From Chromobotia macracanthus (taxonomy: Eukaryota; Chordata; Actinopteri; Cypriniformes; Botiidae), in contig JAZGTH010000115.1 in assembly GCA_036877525.1 (NCBI GenBank), forward strand, positions 1 to 64,000: a stretch of DNA of 64,000 nt, in the 5' to 3' direction. The position numbers were made by a program, and so were the translations under genes. Below are positions 53,301-62,800 of this stretch, piece by piece. The stretch's first letter is position 1. The number at the start of each line of letters is the position of its first letter. Below the pieces are notes generated by a model. The model was not told the DNA's origin, ran no database searches, and saw nothing but the letters and a program-made list of their open reading frames with translations.

Positions 53301-53753
53301 GTTCTGCAGGGGAATTTAAAAGGCAAACACACAGATAATTGCTGCCAAGGTCGAATGAGCACAGACGGGCAGACATGCTGCCTGGGTCCTATGCTTCCAT
53401 CATAAAACTGCAGTGGTAAAATGGCCTGAGCTCTTGGCGTCTGTCCGGGGGGAGAGCTCCATTTACAGCCACGTTTAAAAGAGACCTGTTATCTCTTATT
53501 CAGAGAGCAGCACGGAACTGACCACAGGCGTACTGACTCCATTAATGCGACTCTGTGGCCTGCTGGATTAAGGGCTAACCCCTGTATATCACATAGTGGC
53601 CTTCTTAAAATGGCTCTTACAAGCTGAGAGAAGAGGCTTCTATTTTCTAGCTAAACTGTTCAAAAGTGTGCTTCACTAACATGGCTGGACCATCATAGAC
53701 AATGAGAGATGTCTGTCTGTTCCAATAGTAATGTATGAGATAAATGCTTTAAA

Positions 53754-53824
<71 letters not shown>

Positions 53825-56800
53825 CATATACATATATAAAATCATATTTACATTTTTTAATTCATGTTTATAAACTGTATTTGAGTACATTCATGAAAGG
53901 AATACTGTTTGTATCAGCAATTTGATAAAGTATACTTAATACAAAAACCGGACATCTAGAGTTTTGCAAGATTTTGCATGATTGACATAATTACAAATCT
54001 ACCAACCAACACCTTAACCCGGGCACATATTCAATTTTCAGATTAGTAATTGACTTATGTTTTTTAAATAGTTTATTCAGAAATTATTACATTTGGTCCC
54101 CCCCCATCTTAAATATGTGGTTATACCTTTTATCTCTTCTCAATAAACCAGATAAAATATTAATTTCCATTTAAAGAACTGATAGCAGGTGGTTTCTATT
54201 CAATATTAATTTTTAAAGTACAGGAAGCCTGAATGAATTAAACCAGCTCTGAGTGGGAGATAAATTACAATTCAGCACATTATTTGCACACTCTATATTG
54301 CTTTATCTGACAAATCTCACGACACACTGCATGTATCAATGGCTTCCTATGTAAATGAAAGCAACCTTGAGGAAAGCTTTAGTTGTGCCATGTCCCAAAA
54401 GCACACCTCTGCTCTATTCTATATGCCTTATGGCCCTGGTGACTCTATACAGCAGCAGTCATACAGAGTACATTAGTTTTGCTGTGATCTGTCTGTGAAA
54501 TCTTGTCAGCACACTATCAGTCTATCTTCTCCGGAAGCCTTCACTTCACAAATTCATCCAGACCTTCAAAGTCTATTTACGTTGCACTCCATAAAGTAAA
54601 CATTTGAAGGCCAAGGTAGTTTGTGGCGTCGTAAATTTTTTAATTTACCATATCGTTTTCCCTGCCAAATGTGTCTATACCACATCTAGCAGTAAAATGG
54701 CAGCTTCAGAGTGCTGTTTTAATGTTTGTATGCCGGCAGAAAGCGGCAAATGAGAGAAAATCAATTTAGCGAATGCAAAGCCAAAGAACACACACAACAG
54801 AGATGAAGCGTTTCTTGGAACGCACATGCCTGTGTGTCAAAAGCTTTAGCAGACCTTTAAAAAAAGAGAAAAAAACACCAGCTTGAGTGAAAGAGCTAAA
54901 GATTGAGTGTTGTTTATATTATCTTATTCTGTAAAAATTCAAGGCCACATCAATCTGCCCACTTCTTGTGCTTAGAGCAAATGGCCATTACTCATGACAG
55001 CTCATAAACTTACACTGCTTGGTCAAGAAGTGTGCACATAATACACCAAACACCAAAATGAGTTACAGCATTAAACTCCCTATGTGCTCATTAAAAACCT
55101 TGAATCTTGATTATTAAACAAGCTTGAGAATCAGCAGCTAGAAACAGAGGCAACATATTCAACAAACTGTGCCAAAGTTCTAGGGGGAATTTGCTGAATG
55201 ACTTAGTTGTTTATGAAAATCAGGCAGCGATACAAAAGCGTCCAGCAATTTGGCCCTAAACACAATTTTCATGACATAAATTACCATCCTGCAGGTCAAT
55301 TCTGAGTGTGAGGTTGTGAAGGATGCTGCAGACTACCGTGATCTGGCAGACTTTACTGGGACTTCACTACTGCCATCCAGACACCTGCATCGGCTCTTTA
55401 AAATGCCAAAAGTGCGCTTGACTGCAGAACAGGTCTGGATGTGTGCCCGGTTAACACTCTTGTCCATCATTTGATCATTATTTGATGAATTACTGCTGCC
55501 ATGATCAATAAAAACGTACACAAACATCTCTGTTTAAAATAATCTTTCTGCTTGTTTTATGTGGGTGACTGCATAACGTTAATTGCAACAGACAAAAAGT
55601 CCTGAGGTTTGTGATTAGGGTGTGAACTATTATAGTCTGATTTACATAGAAAGGAAGTGCCATGACAGTAGTGAAATCAACCCTCAGTCCCAAAGCGATG
55701 AATTAATTTGATGAGAAAAGTTGCCCACCATCATCTTTGGTCCTCTCCAGCACTGGGGGGCTGCTGAGCTGCCCATCTCCAATTCTCGTGAAAGCCAGAA
55801 CCTGGATCTCATATTGGACGTATTTGCGCAGGTTCCGCAGCAGGACAGACTGTGTCAGGTTTCCCTTAACAATGTTCACCTGTGCATCCATATCCAAGTC
55901 TTTTTCTTTGTACAGAACCTGAATAGGTAAGTATATTAAACATTATTAGAGCTCACATGACATTTATGATCACATAACTGTTGTGTGATATTGGAATTGT
56001 AACTGACTTAACTGTAAGATCACAATAAATTGATACACACAGATGACTTCTATGGTCAGCTGTGCAATAATGCATAATTGTTTGTACCTCTGGGTCTTTT
56101 TTGTAGCAGGCTGTTTTTTTGAAAGCCTTGTGTCTTAATTACTGTTGACTTTGAAGCAGAGAAGCTGCTCTGAACATATGGGTGCACAGCAACAGCATCT
56201 GACTGCAAATATTTGTCTTTCTGCAAGGGTCAGACTTTCAATGAAAGCTTTTATGACCCAGCTCATTACTTAAAATGAAAATAATAGGGGCTACAGGAAC
56301 AGACAGTACTGCTTTATAGGGTTTCCAAGAAAAAGTTTATGATGGCATCACGTGCCACTGCAGGATGTGATACATAAAATGTAAAAGGGGTCATATCTTT
56401 TCTCCTTTTCTCAGTCTACATATAGTATATACTAAGTATATATTTTTCACTCTTTCTCTGACTCTTTCATCTGTTCCTTTAAGATTCTGCCTGTAAATGA
56501 CCAACCTGTACAGTCAACTGGCAAAATACAAGACCTTGATCTCCTTTTTGCAATGTCTGGCTCACTATATTAGGTTAAAAAAAATTATGTTTTTTCATAT
56601 GATGCCATATTTTATTAAACTGACATTAATTGCCTCCAGGATTTAGTATTTTGATCTTTTAAACAGTTACATTCTTTTTCGGTAAAATAACATTAAGTTT
56701 TGTTCAGGATTTGTTATTATGTGAAAAAGTTGACTTTGTTGAAAAAACACAATGGCTCCTCTTCTCAAGAGGAAAAGTGTGTATTCTTTCATGTCATTTC

Positions 56801-59800
56801 GTCATACACAAATGGTTTAAGGTGTCAAACATTCATGTTTAAACCTTTATCCGTCTCTGAAATGCTTGTTACTCTGAGCCGAGGGCTCCTTCAGCAGACA
56901 TTGTTTTAGAACGCCACAGTGCTGCATTTGACCTCGGTCAGAGGGCTGTTTCATGTGTGAAGAATACACAGGGAATACAAAGACAAATCAAAATTAGAGA
57001 CCGTATTCTCTGCGTTACCTTGTATCCGAGGATGTTGCCGTTCTGCTCAGGCTCAGGAACCGGCCCCCAGGTGACCAGGATACGACTGGAGCTCATGGCC
57101 TCAGCTGTCACGTTTTCTGGGGCCCCCGATGGCACTGCACACATACACAAAGACAAATCGCAATTCCTTATCACACTGTGCTTTAACACATAACCCTGAG
57201 TGCTGAGCAAACTCACGGTGCGGATTAGTTGCCCTGCCAATGTCATGAGGGAGAAAGGTAAGGGACCGTTGATGTGGGAGCAAACAGTATTAGCAGCAAA
57301 TAAGAGTGTAAGTGTGAGGAGATAGTGAAAGGCTTCCAAAGACCAATAAACCTTAGCACCAGGTGGACCCTTCGAACCTGGCCTCATCAGGCAGCACTGC
57401 CAGTCCTGCACATTCCCTCCATCTGGGCTGTTAGCTGCAGAATTACATAATGACAGACTTCATTTTTTGATTACAGTTGTTCAAGCGCAGGCTTCCAAAT
57501 GATTATTAAAGGTGAAATGTGTCATTTTTGCACCAATAATGGAACAGAACAGCAATGTGTGTATTGGAGTGACAGAAGTGGGCCAGTCAAAACAGCACTA
57601 ACTTGGACCAATAGCGTGCGTTTAGGGTGAGATTACTTGTTTGTCCACACAAAGAAAAATAGAGGTGTTTGATACTAATTAAATGTTTGAAAAGAGTCAT
57701 AAGTGACACTTGAAAAGACAAGTATGACTTGCTTATGGTTAGCTAGTCAGGAAGACATACTTAATGTGAGGTAGTTGAATAAAATCCTAACTCTAATTTA
57801 GGGATTTGAGCCAAATCCATACACAAGAATATTATAGAGATTATGGGGTGAGCTTTTTGACTATGAGTAATAATTTAGAACACCCTAGTAATCACTTAGT
57901 GATGCTTTAGCAACCACCCAGAACACCCTCACATCTGTATAGCAACACCTTGACAACCACTAGAAAGTGACTAACAAACCAGCAACATTTTCTTCAGAAA
58001 ATGTAAACATTTTTGCAGTTCTGTTTTGTATCGCTAGTGGTGCAGAAATGACACCCTTCACCTTTAAAAAGCCATTTTCGTGGTTCCGCTTCACACTGCA
58101 GCCATTTGGGGCCATAAATCTCTCTTGTAGGGAGCAACAGTAACAATAAGTACAGACTCCAGGCAGCCAATCATCTCGTTTCTTATCTGCAGTGCATTTA
58201 AAGCTGCTTGCTAGTGAGGAAGAATAGTGGGACTGAGTGGGGAACAGTGAGAGGCTGTTATGATGATCACATAGAAACAATAAAATTCCATTTGAGAGCA
58301 ATCTGTTTACATTTGAGAATGTGATTATGAAGAGAATGGAAATTTACATCTTTAGAAAGATGCTCCCTCATCAACATAGGTGGCAAACATGTTTCTATTT
58401 TACACATCATTGGGGGAACGGACTAATCAACCCCCACTGGTATCCATTATATAAACCGAGTGCGTCTGTGCCTGTCTGTGTGTCCTCACCTGACTCACGT
58501 GTGCGGCCCTTCACGACCTCACTCCAGGGCCCGGGGCCGATGGAATTGAAAGCCTGTATCTGCAGCTGATACTCTGTCCACTCCTCTAGACCCTCCAGGG
58601 TGATTTCTCTCTCCAGCCTGTCACTCACCAATCGTGTGCTAGGCTCGTCCCGCTGATCCGCCCGCCACACTCTGACCCTGTAGCCCACACTCTCTGGGTT
58701 ACCATTGTATTCGCTCTCAGGCAGCGGCTGTCAGGGAAACATACAGAGTTCATTTAACATAGAGTTAATTTTTTGTTTTATTCATAGGTTTTGAGGTTTG
58801 ACAAAAAAGAATCAGTATTTTGTCAGGTCATATTCATTTATTTTAGTCCACTATTGTTTATTATGGCAAATGACTTTGGAAATAATGAAAAAAGTATCAT
58901 AAATGTAATAGACCAAACTTTTAATGTAAAATGTATGATAGGAAAACTGACCTGACTCTGAAAACATGAGCTATGAAAAAAATAGCATTAAAATGAGTAA
59001 TATAATTAACTTTAAAGTTACTTAAAGTTACTGTGTTGTAAATTCTCTATGCTTCACAGACTCATGCTTCAATTTAGAGATTGTTTGTTTTGCATTGTAT
59101 GACATGGTGTTATAACAATAGAAGCTACACATTCTGACTAGCATATCACTTAATTTAATTGAATGTGTTGTCTTCATCTCCATATAAATGTTGACAAAAC
59201 ATTTGCATTGAAACAAGCGTTGAAAATGCGTTTTTAGATTAACAACAGAACCATCATACTGCAAATCATCTCTTATTGAGAATGAATATATTTATTTACA
59301 TTTATTTATGTACATTATTATATACATAATTTTTCACCACCATTTTATTATTTACTTTATTATATTTAATATATAATATAGTCTCAGCAAAGTAAACATT
59401 CCTACTGCCGGCATGCTGGGGTCAGCCCTGCCTCATACTGCAGTGGGTGTAGCAGTAGCAATTAAATGTACATATAAATGCATAACTCGTATTTAATAAT
59501 CTCTCATCATTTTACGTGCCCAAATAAATGAACTGAAGTATTTTGATGGGGTGCCAAAAGATAAGTGAGATGTCACAAACTGGCAAAACATCAGCTCTCA
59601 TGTGCTTTTAATTTGACAGGTAAAGAGCTTCAATTTGAGAAACTCAATTTGCCCACTAGCTCTTGCATGTCAACGTTCTTTATTTCAGGTGAAAATCGAT
59701 AGATGTGAAAAACACCCTGCTTTCAAAGTCCTAGCCTGTATTCATGTGTGATACTGGATAATGACATCCTGTCAGAACACCACCACTGAGAATTGTGAAT

Positions 59801-62800
59801 GTAATAGTTTCCTTGAACCCATTTTTGGAATATTTCTTTCATTCTTACCTCTTTTAAAGAAACTAAAATATGAATCCAGACCTTGAATAATTGTACTGAA
59901 GTCGATTGCATACAATGTACTGGCATATTTCATATTTCTCCGGGCGGATATAAAACTGTTAAATTACACTTATTAAACTTTTGAAGTATAAGGAATAACT
60001 GAAACCATCAGACGAATCAATTTCATCTATTTTCATCTATTTAGCAATTTGATGAGATATTTCCAAGCGGGAATAACACACTTGATAAATTGGTAGTTTT
60101 ACTATTCATTCTCATTTTCATTTTGTAGATAAATTTTGCAATAAATTAAGCAATGGTGAGCAAATGTAAAGTGTTTAACCACTACTGCACTTACCACCCA
60201 GCGCAGCCACAGGCTGGTCTCGCTGGCCGTGCGTACGATTACGCTACTGGGTGGCACATCTGGAGGGGCCTGCAGGGTCTGTATCACACGGGAGGGCATG
60301 CTCACAGGACTCGAACCCACAATATTCACCTGACGCATTCGGAACCTGTACCAACCAGATTGCAAGCACACTACATAAATCCGTTGAGCGGTGTTACACA
60401 TTGTTCGAACAAGCCACACTCAACAGTGGAAAATAAATGACAGCAGAGTCAGGAATGAACTCTGTTCAGGCACTGTGCTCTCTGCAATTCACTTTCTAAT
60501 TGCACCAATTACCATAAAATCAAAGTTTATCAGCGTGTAGAACAAATGGAGAGGCTGCAGCAACATCCATAAGATCTGACATAAATTGTGGGGTAGAGAA
60601 AAACACAGATGCAAAGCAGTTCATCATAAAGGCTCAGAGATGAGTCAAGCTGTCTGAAACAAACCAATGAGGCCACGGATACCAGCAGTGGCTTTATATA
60701 CATAGAATGCAATAATCAGACAATGGAACAGTTATACCAACAGTATTTAATATGTTCAGTTGGACGGTGCTAGAAGCACCACAATCATGGGTTGGTATCA
60801 TTAATTGATTAAATGTACTATGACAAGCACTGTGAGATTGGGAATAATGCTTGTATTCCATAAAACACAGTGATAACAAGGTTTATTCAGTTTTTACACC
60901 CTAAACTTTGCAGAGTGTAGTGAATTCCATGCAGAACATAGATGCTAGCTGTGAATATTTAGATTTTCTGTACACTGTGTCTTAGCAAATCTGTAGAAAT
61001 TTCACTTTCCTTTTTTAGCAGAAGACAGATATTACAAAGATGTCAAGATCAGAGAGAACAAGGAAGTAAAATAAACAAAAATAATTAACAGCATCTTCAG
61101 GGAAAGAAGCAAAAAATAGCAAGATCAGAGCCATAAATTTCAGAAAAAAAACATTACCATAGTGTGTTGACTCAAAATTGCATTAACTGTTTGTATTTGT
61201 GCAGGCAGAGAATCATAATCTGATTAGAGTAAATGTGTCTTCAGTAATGCAACGCTAATTGGAGTAATCCATGTATCTTGATTTGATTATCCTCATTTGA
61301 ACAGTGTTCCTATTCAGGTTAATGAATAAATGAAAATGTTGTTTATGTTGTAATTGTTTAAATGCAGCTAATGTAAACTGGTATAGAAACATCACTGACC
61401 TGTAATGAGTAAATGGAGTGAGGTTGGGCACCTCCAGCACCTGAGCTTCAGGGTCGTTCTCCTTCTCATATAACACCTTCCATTCTTCCTCTTCACCAAT
61501 ACTGCTCACCTGAAGAGAACAAGCTCTACTGTTACAGTATGCGTGGACACCCTCACACACATTGCGCACCAAAATAGCAAAAACTTTTCAAAACAGTAAT
61601 CTCAAATCTGATTGGTTGGTTGGATGTAGTATTCTAATGAAGTGTTTTTACGAACACCCAGGCTGCTACAATAAGTGCTCCCAAGGAAAACATACTCTGT
61701 CAATTTGCCAAAGTTTACTTGGTTCAAAGCATTAAATCTTAAAAAAACATTCAAGAGTTTTGTTTGAAAAACCTAACAGGCAGTAAACTAGATTGGACTG
61801 GACTTTATGCTGATAGTCTGGCTACATAAGACTACCTGAACATTCATCTGCTATGCTATTTAGAAGCATCTGAAAAGGACCATTTTTCAGACCCTTTATA
61901 GCACAGTCTCTCTCAGCATTTGTAGAGTCAGAGTCCAACCAAGTGAAGCGGCTGAAAAATCCCCACACTGCACTTCATTATAACCAGTAAGTCACAGGCC
62001 AAAGGCTTTCAGGGTGTTTTGTAGGGGAGCAGTCCTTCAGCAGGAATTCAGAACAGAGCAGGTTAAAGCTTTTTCAATTGAGTCCCGGACAGTGCCAGCC
62101 ACTGCCCCATTTCAAACACATTGTGTGAGCCAAGTCTAAACCAATCAAAGCTCACAGCACTCAGGAAGATTTACTATGACCAGTGGAGTGTACTGTATGC
62201 GGTAAGCATTTATGCCAACGTGATAGATGCTCGACGCGTGGCACCTTATGCTGAAGACTGCTGTTGTATTTCATAACCGGTATGTATGCAGGGTCTCTCT
62301 CTTGCCCTGTGACAGATTTCTGCAGCTACACATAGCCTGGCCTCAACTTAGGAATATTCAAGCACCACCACATGAAAAGCTAAAGTTTCCTTTACAAACT
62401 CTGACCTGGCCACGTCAAGCTGAAGTCATTACAAATTAAGAGTCTTGGTTTCTGCAAGAACTGCGTGTGACATAGGGAGGATGAGAATGTGCTGTCAGTG
62501 GATGGAGGGAAATCAGAATGGCAGCTTTGCTTAATTCAAGGTGAAATAGAAGTGCTGAGTGGAAGAGAACTGAAAAGTGTGATATGTGACTGAATGTACT
62601 GAATTGGTATTTTTAAGACCTATGATCACACAGCTGGATGCAGTTTTGAGTCCTTAAACATTACTGAAGCTGCACAGCATAGCCTTATGCATATGAAACG
62701 ATGAACATGAAAACGTGTGATTTTTTTCACCTTTACACATTTCACACTGCCAAACATCTTTATTCCTAATCAGCATTTTTGTCTCATTTTCCAGACAAAA

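Larger units (their letters stand above)
51711..55728 (-). other. sdk1 intron between FNIII-7 and FNIII-8 (4.0 kb)
   Basis: No exon recognised. It holds a short (CA)n at 52569-52587, a (TA)n array at 53757-53837 and a PIF/Harbinger remnant at about 55260-55530. 53170-53560 is moderately GC-rich and unassigned. Confidence 0.45.

Noticed and set aside
53731..53925. Frame encoding alternating Ile/Tyr
   Set aside because: Translation of the (TA)n microsatellite. The same applies to 38228-38425.
58496..58502. Inner donor GTGAGT for the FNIII-6 exon of sdk1
   Set aside because: Using it drops RES and breaks the frame into VPSGAPENVT only partly. Both donors leave the same phase, but the outer donor reproduces the conserved RTRESVPS junction known from mammalian SDK1. 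Alternative use remains possible.
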